A stretch of DNA of 64,000 nt. Origin: Diphasiastrum complanatum (Eukaryota > Streptophyta > Lycopodiopsida > Lycopodiales > Lycopodiaceae). Each line of letters opens with the position of its first letter. Position 1 is the stretch's first letter. The translations under genes were made by a program, and so were the position numbers. This document shows, piece by piece, positions 10,840 to 21,298 of this stretch. A model generated the notes under the pieces. It was not told the origin of the DNA. It worked only from the letters and a program-made list of their open reading frames with translations, and searched no databases. The stretch lies in assembly GCA_029204225.1 (NCBI GenBank), contig CM055113.1, forward strand, positions 10,316,364 through 10,380,363, given 5' to 3'.

Positions 10840-12340
10840 GAATGTTGACGCGGATGAGGACGTTGCAAATTCTCTCACTTCACATTTACATGAAGTGGCT
10901 TTCTCTCAATTCGCAAATTCTGAAAAATGTCTGGAACGTTCCTCGTTGAAAATAGATGACTGTCGAGTTTTCTCTCTCTTCGGGATTTTGCGAAAAAATC
11001 GACAGTGTGCCCATAAAAAGACGACACTGTGGGGGCTGGAATACAAGGCCTAAGGGGCATTTCAATGGAGCCCAAAAGTATCAAGGAAAGAAGTACCTTA
11101 TAGGGAAGTAGCCTATGAAAATAATGATTTTACGTAATTATTGGCCCAAGCATGGCATCCTATGAGTATAAGCCCATCTTGAAGAGTCGTCAGTAGACAA
11201 GTTGCGTCAGGCCCCAATATGGCACCCTGCGTGCATAAGGCCAACTTGTGGTGCCATTAGTCACTAGGGGGCAAGAAACCAATTTTTGCAAGTCTCAAGG
11301 TTTAAACTCAGAATAAAAAAAGTATGCAAAAGTCAATGTCAAGATTCCAAAACAAGAACTTGCACCCTATATTGAGACTTGAAATGTCGTCCCATAAGTA
11401 AGTGTGGAAAGGAAACTCCACAAGCTTCTATAAAGAGAAGCCATTTTATGTAATTTTTATCCTTAATGCAAGAGAGCTAAGTGCTACTATTTTGGGTCCA
11501 CTTGTGCTAATTTTGGTGTGTGGCTAATTATAGTGTGGCTTTATGCTTATTGCTTTTGTTTCTAAGTTCTTGCTATTTTAGCCCATGTTAGCATATGAGC
11601 TTAATCATTGTGTGTTTCTAATTTAGTGGAGCTTTTTAGAAAGTTTGTGGAAGAGTGTCTGAGTGAGTAGAGAGAGAAGAGAGAGAGCGAGAGGAGAAGG
11701 TGTGAAGAGTGTGTTATGAGTTAGTGTGGTTTTGGTTTTATGATTAGTAGTATTTGGTTTTAGTTGTGTTTTCAAGGCATCTTGCTTGCAAGTAGAAATA
11801 GTGTTAACCCTTTTGTTTTGCATGCATCTTCAAGGCTCCTAGGTTCGAGCCCTATTTCCCGTGCTACAAACGACTTAGGAGGAGAAGGTGGAAGCTTCTT
11901 GACAACAGACACTATTATTTAAAAAGCCGACAATGCCCTTAAAACACGTTAACTTCTTCAAAATAGTTGAAAGGAAGAAGTTTAAGACAAGTGTCGCTTT
12001 TTGGAAAAAAGATGACACAGTCGCAAAAACCGACACTGTCACATTTTGGGGAAATGCGAAAAAGCCGACACTGTCGCAAAAACTTGAATTTGTGAACTAT
12101 GCTGAAATGTCACTTTTTGGGAAAAATTGACATTGTCGTCTCTTGGGAAAAAAATCGACATTGTCGCTTTTCGAGATTAGCCGACATTGTGTAAAAGATA
12201 GTTTATTTCTGCAGACTGTAGCGACACTTAGAGTATTTCTGCAGACTGTAGAAAAAATAATGTAAATTTGCAGACTTGTTCCAAATGCTAGTTTTTGGAA
12301 GTCCTTGAAGATGGCCAAGTCTTCAATGACAAGTAATTGA
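10840..12340. repeat. Non-coding repeat block with CGACA(C/G)TGTCG motifs
   Basis: There is no gene. Motif-rich parts at 10975-11033 and 11900-12245 carry repeated CGACACTGTC, GACAGTG and GCGAAAAAGCC words in both orientations. The middle (11040-11890) is a separate segment without these motifs. The right end (12219-12340, with TAGTTTTTGGAAGTCCTTG) matches 47738-47821. At 47 kb this block directly follows the LTR half, so the 1.38 kb here between 10840 and 12218 is extra. Confidence 0.55.
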
Positions 12341-12735
12341 ACTTAACATCTGAACTTGAAATTATGATAGGATTGGTTACCCTTTGCTGGAGATCAGCCA
12401 AAAGCCCATTGTAGACGTTCTTCAAATAATTTGGCTGTCTAGGTTGTGATTCCTGCAGGTATTAGATGAGTAGACATAGAACTAAAGTTGGTTGCACGTA
12501 AACCTAGATCAACGATCAATAAACGAATCATGAAATAGAAATAGTTATTCACCAAGGAGACAACTGTGGGCTTAATTTCCAACAGTGATGTGAGCATGCT
12601 AGTTTGAGGAGGAGATACTTTTGTATTGAAGCTGACTTAATAAAAAAGAAAAACATTGTGGGTCCCGGTCGACAGAGGGGAGAGTTTTCAAAAAGATCGA
12701 GGAGACGATCCTTTGGAAGTACGCATCTTATCAGA

Positions 12736-13680
12736 ATGGATGACCACCTTGATGAGTTACGAGCATTGACAGACGGAGAGGAGCAGGTTCAAGAATATGG
12801 CTCCCGCATACATCGAGATGGCGCCAGATCCAAGTCGAGAAAGAAAGAGCATATGCACTCCACGGTGGTGCTGCCCCAAGAAGAGATTGTGCCCCTTCTA
12901 AACCTACACCAAGAGACGAACCCATACCATAGGTGCAACAAGACCTCTTTGAAGTGAAGATGCGTCAATACTTATCAAGTGAAATGACGGCTATGCTTAG
13001 TAAGGTGAAGAGGGACAAAGAAATAGAAAGGAAAGAATGGCAAGCATCCCTGCAAGCCATGAACCACAGTCAATTCGACCTTGCTAGAGAAATGAGAGAC
13101 GAGCTAACACAACTTAAAGCCAGTTTTGAAGAGCTGGAGGCAACAAGAGAGAATGCAGGCCTTCTACGGGCCATCTGTGCTTTCACTTTAGCAGTCTTCT
13201 TCAGGCGAAACACAGACGACCCAAAGAAGACTGCTAAAGTGAAAGCACCACCTACTTTCAAAGGAGAGCATGACATTCGAATTGTGGAAAACTGGTTGTT
13301 TCACATAGACCATTACTTCTGTTTGATGAACACTCCTGAAGAAGAAAGAGCGGACTTGGCATTAGCATATTTTGAAGGCTACACCACAAACTGGTACCGG
13401 GTGGCAGGGATGCAGTTTCAAACATGGGATATGTTCAAAACTGTGTTACGAGAGGAGTTCATACCTAAGGATTCACACTTGAGATTGAGGGCAAAATAAT
13501 CAGGACTCAAGCAGAAAGGTTCATTGCAAGAGTACCTAAATAAATTCAGACAGAGTATATGGATTATTGAAGATATGTCCGAGGCTGACAAGACACACTA
13601 TCTCTTGTCTGGAATGCAGTCTTGGACTTGACGAGCAATAGACAACTACATGTCCAATGACTTTAACTCAATCAGACGAA
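12736..13680 (+). pseudogene. Gypsy retrotransposon gag (element 1)
   Basis: A start at 12736 (MDDHLDELRALTDGEEQ) gives a charged N-terminus. After a frame change near 12930 the frame to 13499 contains a coiled region and the Retrotrans_gag core: PPTFKGEHDIRIVENWLFHI, then YFEGYTTNWYRV and FIPKDSHLRLRAK. A TAA follows, but the same frame continues with LKQKGSLQEYLNKFRQS, the usual gag continuation, up to another stop. It is decayed by at least one frameshift and two stops. A 25-bp perfect hairpin lies inside the frame at 13177-13248. Confidence 0.85.
13177..13248. repeat. Perfect 25-bp inverted repeat within gag
   Basis: The left arm 13177-13201 and right arm 13224-13248 are exact reverse complements (GTGCTTTCACTTTAGCAGTC... 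against ...GACTGCTAAAGTGAAAGCAC) with a 22-base loop. The gag frame stays open across it, so AFTLAVFF and KKTAKVKA are encoded by the two arms. The right arm precedes the conserved PPTFKG, so the left arm is likely the secondary copy. Confidence 0.9.
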
Positions 13681-13684
13681 TGAA

Positions 13685-14680
13685 ATGGTTTGTGATTATG
13701 AGACCACATTGGCACCAACTGCTCCCTCAACCTTAACAAGAATATTTAGTGGATCCAGACCGAGTCTGAGCTTTGTTTCAAGAGGACACTCAACTTTAAA
13801 TGGCAACCAAGCCTCGAGTAGCATGAACAGATTTCCAGCAAAAGCAGGCTTTGGCAACCAAAGCAGCAGTGGAGGGAACACTTTTCAGAGAAGGAACAAC
13901 ATTGGTCCTTCAGCTAGTCACAACGATAGCTCACCAATGGTGGGCAGTTCCATGCATTGCTTTAACTGTCAACAACAAGGTCACTCTTGGAGGTCATGTC
14001 CCAAGCCATTGAACAAAAAAATCATGGCGGCGACAGAGGTACTTGATAAGATGGAAAGAGAGGCGTTTGATCAAGAAGATGGTGAACATGATGACGAAGA
14101 AGACCCAGAAATGGATTTGATGGAATTTGACTTGATTGCCTTAAAACAAATAGGGGTAGTTGTGGCTTATTGTGAACATATCATGGTGACTCCTGCAAGA
14201 GGATCAAAGTTATTGTACCTGAAAGGCAGTATCCAAGACAAGATTATTCACTTCATGATAGACCTGGGAGCATCACATAACTACTTGTCAGAAAGCCTGG
14301 CGGGGGAATTGGGCATTCAATGTGAAGAAAATGTGACTCCTATTTTTGTGGAGACCGCAAAAGGTACAATGACAACCTGTAGATAGGCAACCAACTTGCC
14401 AATCTCGCTGGGCACCTGGAAAAATCGATAAACGTTCACAATCTTGAAGATGGATGCTTTCGATGCTATCTTGGGACTAAGCTGGTTTAACGAACATGTG
14501 GTGGCCTTCTTGGCAAAAGGGATTAACCTTGTGTTATTATATAATGCCAGAAGACCTTGCATCGTCAGAGCTATGCCAAAGGAGCAATTAGAAAGGAACG
14601 ACACAACTGAACCTGAGCCAGCCATCCCTCCCAATCTCATTCACCTCTTCAACGAAGGACAGCCAACAGAGACAAACTAG
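13685..14680 (+). pseudogene. Gypsy zinc knuckle and aspartic protease remnant (element 1)
   Basis: The frame to 14386 contains the CCHC knuckle CFNCQQQGHSWRSC, an acidic linker and the protease motif FMIDLGASHNYLSE, where active-site DSGAS has become DLGAS. A stop and frame change follow, then 14444-14680 resumes with DAFDAILGLSWFNEH, the conserved second half of gypsy proteases (ILGMDWL type). Reverse transcriptase, RNase H and integrase should follow but are absent. Only about 480 bp separates this from the element's polypurine tract, so most of pol was deleted. Confidence 0.85.
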
Positions 14681-14689
14681 ATGACACGG

Positions 14690-15151
14690 GATCAAATGGG
14701 GCCAACATTGCCTACAACTTCTACATCAAAGATGGATCCAAGTGCTGATGCAGAGCTCAAGGAGCTCAACCTAGGCGGCCAAATGAAAAATCTAAAGTCC
14801 TAGGGGACTCATTCAGATGTGTGACAAAACGACATATCTTAGGCTAAAGGGAGCCGCAGGTACCTTTTCCTTCCATGTTAATAAACAGACCGCCTATTTA
14901 TAGAAGGGTTGAGCCTTAGTCTACTATCTAAATACAACAGCTTTACACAAGTTTTACGTAAGTGAACTAGATCCGCACTTTTCCTGTGCTCAGTGCAAAC
15001 ACAATGTTTTATTTTTTTTATAGTTGGTCTTCTTTGGCCGGTGAATCAAGTCTGTGCCCTTGTATTTGTGAATAAAGTTTGGCCGGTGAATTTAGCACGT
15101 GCCATGAGTCTTAGGTTCTAGTTTGGTCCTGATGAGGACATCAGCTTTCTC
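14690..15151. other. Residual internal region of gypsy element 1
   Basis: No domain is recognisable. It includes a direct repeat of TTGGCCGGTGAAT (about 15036 and 15081), each copy followed within 12 bases by GTGCC. It links the protease remnant to the polypurine tract and marks the pol deletion. Confidence 0.4.
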
Positions 15152-15165
15152 AAATGAGGAGAGGA
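15152..15165 (+). promoter_or_regulatory. Polypurine tract of gypsy element 1
   Basis: The purine-rich AAATGAGGAGAGGA immediately precedes TGTTGTAAAG, matching the usual polypurine tract plus 3' LTR start. It follows words (ACATCAGCTTTCTC) common just upstream of gypsy 3' LTRs. It is on the same strand and in the right order after gag-protease. Confidence 0.7.
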
Positions 15166-15840
15166 TGTTGTAAAGTTGACTCTTCCAGTGTGCCCTATAA
15201 GACTCTAAGGGGTGACGCTCCTGAAGGTCCCAGAGCAAGTTAGAAAGTCAAGGACTGAGCCTCCGACCTGTGGTGAGCCAGTCAAGTAGTCACAAGTCAT
15301 GGAGCTCGAGTCATGGCCTAGTTAGGAACCAAGTTGATTCTGCCGCCATGTTCGGGAGCCAGACTGATTCTGCCAAACTTGCCAGACTTAATCAGCAAAG
15401 TAAAAACTAAGTCTAGAAAAGCGTGCTTTACCAGAAAGCACCATATTCTCGGACAGAGGGGACACACCGAGTCACACCAGAATTATAGGGGGAGTCCGAC
15501 AGACAAAAACTTAGACTCAGCTCCCTCTACCAGCGCGAGCCAAGCACTATGCCCAGCACATGTTGGTGTCCCCGAGACCAGTTAGTCTATGTATGAATGT
15601 AACCTCTTCCAAATTTAATAAAGTTGATCCTCGGGGATGATGACCATTTCAGTTTCACCTCTAGGACTGGTCCAAGTGGAAGGACCCTTACTACAACCTT
15701 TTTGCGTCGCCGACGCCTAAGGGTCCACGTCACCGACGTGTGGCTTGTCGCTATGCCATTTGGTCAGTTTGGCGACCACTATGTCTTGGGTTTTACATTT
15801 TCTAAGTTGGCTTTTACGTAAGTGCATGATGGATGAATGT
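15166..15840 (+). repeat. 3' LTR of gypsy element 1 (end uncertain)
   Basis: It starts TGTTGTAAAG right after the polypurine tract and contains an AATAAA-type signal (TTTAATAAAGTTG, near 15617). No second LTR copy is present in the window, so the end cannot be fixed; CTTACTACA near 15690 is one candidate terminus. The small ORFs at 15334 and 15624 are not supported as genes. Confidence 0.45.
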
Positions 15841-15849
15841 TAGACTTAA

Positions 15850-16330
15850 GAGCGTGTTGGGGAAACCGCTCAAGTCCCAACGCCCTTTGAGGCGCTGGCG
15901 CAACAGTACCCCTCCCAAACTCAAGATTAAGGTCTATTGACTATTCAAACTCTTCATAAATGAACTAAAAAGATTATGGCTACCCTCCACACGTGGGAAC
16001 ATGCTCCACACATGTGAGATTTTACTATGTACATGATATTGCAAAAGATCAAGCTAGATTTTGCCAATTTGTCACAATTTTGACTCGTCAAAATGAAACG
16101 GATTATAAAATTTCTGAAAATCCGTCAAATGTCTCGTCGCAATCCTCGCGATAAGTTATTTTGGCCGAATATCCTGTATAGCTGTAGGGCACCAAATTGT
16201 GACAATCTCGTGTATTTTATGCTAAGAAAAAATGTCCTTCGACAGTGTTTTATAGTTACAAAATTTGTGTAAAAGTGCATACTACAGACTATGACCAAAA
16301 ACTTGTGTATTCTGTTTGAAAACTAGTAAG
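15850..16330 (-). repeat. LTR-like region next to copia element 3
   Basis: About 80 bp (15995-16075, around AGATCAAGCTAGATTTTG) match 60625-60715 in an LTR-like region beside another copia primer-binding site. The position downstream of the minus-strand RNase H remnant fits a 3' LTR. Ends are unclear. Confidence 0.4.
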
Positions 16331-16379
16331 GTAATAGGAATACATTATTCAATGAATTTTACTAATTTGTAATATCTTA

Positions 16380-17010
16380 CACTCTCTTAAAGTGGTCTTG
16401 AAAACTTTGAATTTTTAAACTAAGCCTTTTTGATATATTTAATCTAAAATAATTCATAGCGTTTAAAGCCTTATTAGATATATTTACAGTCATATTTCGT
16501 GTTTTGTAGAAAATAAGACAGACTTCTTTATCTAAGACTTTTTCTTTAACATAATGATATTTCAACTCAACATGCTTACTATTAGAATGAAACCTAGGAT
16601 TTAATGAGAGAGCTATTGCACTTTGGTTGTCACAAAATAAGTGAGTTGGACTATTCTAATTAGGTCAATCCAATGTTAGATAGCAAGAGTATTAACCAAA
16701 TTGCTTCCTTAGTTGACTGCATGCATGCAATGTATTGCGGAAGACAATGCTATTCAAATCTGTTTTTTATTGTTCCACGGAACAAGATCATTATTAGACA
16801 TGCGAACATAACTTGACGTGGATTTCTTATATCCACATCACTTACCCAATCATCATTAGTGAAGCCCTACAAAACAGACTGTGTTTCTATATTTGTATTT
16901 CCATAGCAAATGCATAGATCTTTTGTTGCTTGTAGATATCTCACTTTTCTAACCAGTGCCTTCCAATGTATGAGTCCAAGATTGAATATATATTGGTGCT
17001 CAAAGCACTA
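16380..17010 (-). pseudogene. Copia RT end / RNase H remnant (element 3)
   Basis: On the minus strand, in several frames, one can read a degenerate YLQATKDLCICYG near 16940 and FTNDDWVSDVDI with WVSD/DWAGD similarity near 16850. Further on are ACMQSTKEAIWL (ADATKEALWL type) near 16720, LCDNQSAIALSLNPRFHSNS near 16620, and KHVELKYHYVKEKVLDKEV and LNAMNYFRLN near 16560-16420. This is the conserved C-terminal copia RNase H in the correct order. Frameshifts and stops are frequent. The upstream pol and gag are not adjacent. Confidence 0.82.
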
Positions 17011-17244
17011 ATGGAATGTGCAATGCCAGATCTTGTACAAATCTTTGCATATAATAAAGAACCAATTATAGAATGGAAATTTATTCATTTTCTTCATCGG
17101 TCTATGGGCACTACTCCTTTGACAGTTTTAGTCTACCATTGGAGAGCTTGTCTGTTTGAAATTAAACAAAATCATGCTTTGCTAATGATCTTGAGTTTAG
17201 AACATTCAAATAGCTCAAGTTTGATGCTTATTAGTTGAAATAAC

Positions 17245-17745
17245 TTAAATCATACAGTTTTATGGCTTTCACTATTATGTCAAAATGAATGTATGTTTCT
17301 CTGTTCTTATGTAATCTGATTACGTTCTCTTAGAGTTTTGTTCGATCTATCAAACACTTTCACATAGCTATATTATCTCTGTTTATGTTTTCTAGTTGCG
17401 ATCAATGACCAAACAGTTGTCTTGAACCAATTCAAGTCAGTTAGTCAATTGATCATAGAGTATTGTTGAAGCACTACTAATTAGCGGAAGTGTATCAAAC
17501 AAAGATGGTCAGTGATTCAGAATTAGTTTCGAGTAAGCGGTTGCATCCACTTGTCTTGTGTTTGATATTCATCCAATTTGTACAAGTGACTTACTGAATC
17601 AATTATACAATTTTATTGCTTTCACTATTATGTCAAAGTGAATGTATGTATCATTTCTCTGTTCTACTATAATCTGATTACGTTCTCTTAGTCCTGTTTG
17701 ATCTATCAAACACTTTCACAGATTTTCTCTGTTTATGTTTGTCTA
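17245..17745. repeat. Local direct duplication (about 150 bp, 345-bp spacing)
   Basis: 17245-17395 and 17590-17740 share ATGGCTTTCACTATTATGTC/TTGCTTTCACTATTATGTC, TAATCTGATTACGTTCTCTT, GATCTATCAAACACTTTCAC and TCTCTGTTTATGTTT in the same order. They could be two diverged LTR fragments or a tandem duplication. No gene lies within. Confidence 0.75.
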
Positions 17746-18480
17746 CGAAATCAATCTCATTGATTATGATGGTTTCAAAGTTAGAATCAATTAGAATCGA
17801 ACGTGATGAATGTCACGATAATATTGTTCGAATTTAGTAAGATCAAGTCGTTAGCTCCATAACAAGTGGTAACATGATCTGTTAATCTTCGACAAATATT
17901 TGTCGACCCTTCGATAGCCCTCTATAATTGTCGTTGTCGACCCACCTATTGGCAATTTCCGTGTATTTCTACAGATTGTGCAATAATAAGAGTAAAAATG
18001 CATAATCTAGATAAATGAATGGATATAGATCCCTACTTATAGACAAAACTAGGGTTAGGATTTTTGGTTCACCCAAAAACCATGTGCCATAAGAACTTGA
18101 CTATTTAAAAAGTTATAAAGCAAATTGCATTTTTAACTACTTTGGGTCCTTTCTTATTTTTGGCCCATTGGAGCATAGATATATGTCTACATCTCGCGCC
18201 ATTGGCTTACGAGTACAATGCACCTTCTAAGGGTGTCTGACATTATTTACAAATAGATCCAAGTCATTATGCCGACTCGGCCATGCTTTTGTTCTCGTCG
18301 TTGTAAGATATTGGTGTTCCCCGTAAATCTGGTTTCTGGAACTCCTTCCTGGTTACTTGTTGACGCTCCTTAATGTAGTTTGGCGGCTCGATTCCTTCAC
18401 TTGATATCCATTGGGCTCTTTTTGCATCCCGTTAGAAGAATCTTCACCAAAATCTTTTAATATATGCAAGTTTTGCATGG
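17746..18480. other. No recognisable gene
   Basis: AT-rich DNA with no supported ORF or RNA. A GTCGACC word recurs (17903, 17937). It is probably decayed repeat sequence. Confidence 0.35.
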
Positions 18481-18499
18481 CATTGAAGGTGTTGGATTA

Positions 18500-18690
18500 T
18501 TATCCTTATAATACAATTTGTTTTGCTGCATGCATGTGGTTTGATCTAAAAGGAATTCTAGCCTTCCTTTCAAAGATGCAGCTATGACAGACAAGGAGAT
18601 CGACCTTACCAGAAGGATAGTCGAGATCAAGAACCATGGACTGTCTGTCGGGTAGCGCAATAGCAATCTCTAAAATGACTCTAAGAAGTG
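18500..18690 (-). pseudogene. Copia pre-integrase / integrase zinc-region fragment
   Basis: On the minus strand a short frame contains DYPSGKVDLLVCHSCIFERK followed by ARIPFRSNHMHAAKQ. This matches the region where copia proteins have a C-x2-C motif, the GKQHRLPFP-like stretch and the start of the integrase core. It is the distal half of the HHCC zinc finger. It is abutted by a fragment of the GA-microsatellite repeat shared with 58465-58634. Confidence 0.65.
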
Positions 18691-18724
18691 AGCTAGAATG
18701 CTCAGAAGTGTTCAAGCTCGCAGG

Positions 18725-18806
<82 letters not shown>

Positions 18807-18832
18807 AACTATTCAAATGCTTGATCGTAAGA
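18650..18832. repeat. GA microsatellite with copia-derived flanks, copy 1
   Basis: A 77-bp (GA)n tract at 18728-18804 is flanked by GCGCAATAGCAATCTCTAAA and GTTCAAGCTCGCAGGCTT on the left and CTAACTATTCAAATGCTT on the right. The same flanks surround the (GA)n tract at 58546-58613, so the microsatellite is carried as part of a dispersed element and did not arise independently. Confidence 0.9.
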
Positions 18833-19029
18833 TGATTGATTGTATGAATATGAACATCTATATATACTAAGAAATTAGGTCATCAATTGTGATTGTCAGT
18901 TGGTTGGTGTCCGCTGGCATCCATCCGGTTCCTTGTCATTGATTGTTGATAAGCGGTGGAAATTGGTTGTAAATAGTCTGTCTGCATAAATGAACCAAAC
19001 TGTCACTTCTGCAGAAATGAACTAAAACA

Positions 19030-19335
19030 GCCACAGGCAACACTGTCGCAAAAAGGCGACAGTGTTGGGATTTCGCGAAAAACCCGACAATGCCTTAAAA
19101 TTTCTTTTAAGATTGCCCCACACTTTGCCAGAGTCATATCCTTAACATTTGAGACACTTTGGAAAAAGCGAAAAATGTGACTCTGCATATTTACTCGCAA
19201 ATCCCGACAGGCGACAGTGTCACTAAAATGCGAAAAATGCGACACTGATTTTACACGAGATTCCTGACAGGTGAAAAATGCGAAGTGAGAGAAAATGAAA
19301 ATGCGACACTGTAGTCAAACTCGTTGTATTTCTGC
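19030..19335. repeat. CGACAGTGTC palindrome-rich block
   Basis: This carries at least seven words of the type GCGACAGTGT, GCGACACTG or CCGACAATG in both orientations, with interspersed GCGAAAAA/TTTTTCGC words. It is related to the blocks at 8570-8722 and 10975-12245. The two antisense ORFs here are accidental. Confidence 0.6.
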
Positions 19336-19539
19336 AGACTATGTAAAACCATTTGTAAATTTGCAGACTGTAAAAGAACACGGGAAAATTTGCAGAACTG
19401 GATAAACAATGGATGAGGATTAAAAATAGTCGATTAGTAAAAAGGAAAATAATCCAACAGCAGCCCAAGAGCACAACCAACGTCAGCCCAAAGGCGAGAA
19501 CACGATCGACGGCCAACCGCTTCTCCTCGTTCTCTAGTA

Positions 19540-20480
19540 AATTCGAAATTACTACAGTTCATTCGTGAAACCGGACAGAATGCACATGAGCATTATGGTA
19601 TAGAAGTTCTTTTCCATAGCAAGGAGGCGAAAAAAGACCACACCGTTGTCCTAGTCGATCTATTGAGAGGAGATGTTGGAATACCCTTAGGCACCCTACT
19701 CAAAACGCATCTGAGTCTCTAAAAAAGATTGAAAACTTATATAGATGGACCAGGTAGTGAAAAACCTAAAGCACACCCTACTAATCTAGAGCCAGATGTA
19801 GAAATAGAGGAATTACAGCAGTCCATCAAGTAGGGGTAGGATGGGAGAAAGATGTCAAGCACGTAACCATCCCTATCACGCATAGGGGGTTTCCACAGGA
19901 ATCGGCCATAGTTGACGGAAGATCAGGAGTGAATATCATTTCCTCCAAGCTATATCACGAATGGGGGCTTACTTGTATGGTAAATGCTCATTTTACGATC
20001 TGACTAGCTGACCACTGTAGTGTGAAACTATTAGGCATAGCCAACGAAGTGCATACCAAAGTAGCCGGAATCCGTTTCGTGCTAGATTTTGTAGTCTTGG
20101 ACTTGTCTGATTCTCCCCAATCTTATAGTGTCCTACTAGGTAGACTGTGGCTAAGAACATTGCAAGTGCTTCATGACTAGGGACAAAACCGTATCGTTTT
20201 GCAGAATCGTGATTTTGTAGTTAAGATCGATCTTGATACTTGGATCACAAAACCGACCGACCAAAGAGCCATGGTTTCAAACTGTGCAACTACGATCCAT
20301 TCTGACGAGGAGTCAAACAATGGACATCATTGGAGGAGAATTGTTATACGTGATGATTCACAAACGAATGTAGTAAATTGGACCGAAGCCCTAGCTACGG
20401 TGGATTGTTTTCAATTTGATATCACATTTGCTAAAGCAATCGCCAAAGCAAAGGTTGACCGTAGATCCATTTTCCAATGA
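19540..20480 (+). pseudogene. Gypsy protease-region remnant (element 2)
   Basis: A frame near 19910 reads AIVDGRSGVNIISSKLYHEW, matching the variant gypsy protease active site (DGGSGVNIM type). The same frame continues with VKLLGIANEVHTKVAGIRF, FVVLDL and YSVLLGRLWLR, the ILGRPWL-like end of the protease. Two stops interrupt it. Downstream, 20199-20480 stays open with LDTWITKPTDQRA but has no motif I can name. The stretch 19540-19800 is coding-like but unidentified. Confidence 0.75.
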
Positions 20481-21080
20481 AAACGATATCCCGATCAAGC
20501 GATTAGTTGAACCGACAAAAAAATCTAGTGAAGGCCATCAAGACTCCATTTCATTTTTTATGATGAGCCTAGAAGCTATACCCTAAGAGCCACTGCAAGG
20601 AGTCTGCAATGAGAAGAAAATAGAAGTTCTTCAGTTGTTCACCCTGGAGGAAGTATGAGAATACGAGAAGGAAGATTTCCTCCATTATGTAGATCCTGAT
20701 TATTTCAAGTCCGTGCCAAAATTCCAAAGTACTAGATCCAAAAGCCTCTAGCAAACGTAGATCTCATCGAAACAACAGAACCCCACAAGGCAATGTTATA
20801 GTAGGCCGAATGAATAGGGTAACCGACAGATCCATGACTAGCATCCCGATATCCATTAACGATCTCTTGCGAGAATGTATAGATTGGGATCTAGCTGAGG
20901 ACAAAGCTCTTTATAAGCTTGAACTCTCGTTATGGGACAATAGCATAAAGATGGTGAAAGATCCGACAACTAATCCACGATCAAAGTCACCAACGCATGC
21001 CAAGGGAAAAGGGCCGATTACTTCGGATCTCTCATCTAGAGGCTCTTCGAAAGAAAAAACTCTTATCACCTTTGCCTAAG
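20481..21080 (+). pseudogene. Unidentified internal region of gypsy element 2
   Basis: A frame at 20810-21079 (NRVTDRSMTSIPISINDLLR) is open and hydrophilic. It lies between the protease and RT remnants of the same strand, so it is probably the protease-RT linker, but the core RT motifs (YxDD) cannot be seen and must be deleted. Confidence 0.35.
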
Positions 21081-21084
21081 CTAG

Positions 21085-21290
21085 GAACTGCACGTGAAGT
21101 ATACATCTTCATGGGGCATTGCAACTATTATTGGAGATTTGTCCTGAATTTTGCTAAGCTAACCCGTTTGATCTACCAAATGACATCCAACTGGAATGGA
21201 CAGCTGAAGCCACTGAGGCTTTTCACAAACTCAAGAAGGCCTTAGTTACTACACCAATCCTTTGACCTCCTATCTGGACCAGCAGGCAAT
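21085..21290 (+). pseudogene. Gypsy reverse transcriptase / RNase H joint (element 2)
   Basis: It reads REVYIFMGHCNYYWRFVLNF then AKLTRLIYQMT, the signature LRSFLGLCNYYRRFI.NFSKIA of the gypsy RT connection. After a frame change comes LEWTAEATEAFHKLKKALVT followed by TPIL, the start of RNase H (F.W...C..AF..LK..L...PIL). It stops at the inserted LTR at 21299. Confidence 0.88.
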
Positions 21291-21298
21291 TGATTAGT

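Noticed and set aside
11838-11865. Sequence like a tRNA T-arm / Pol III B box (GGTTCGAGCCC)
   Set aside because: No A box, acceptor stem or cloverleaf could be drawn upstream and the T stem pairs only partly. At most a SINE-like trace; not called as tRNA.
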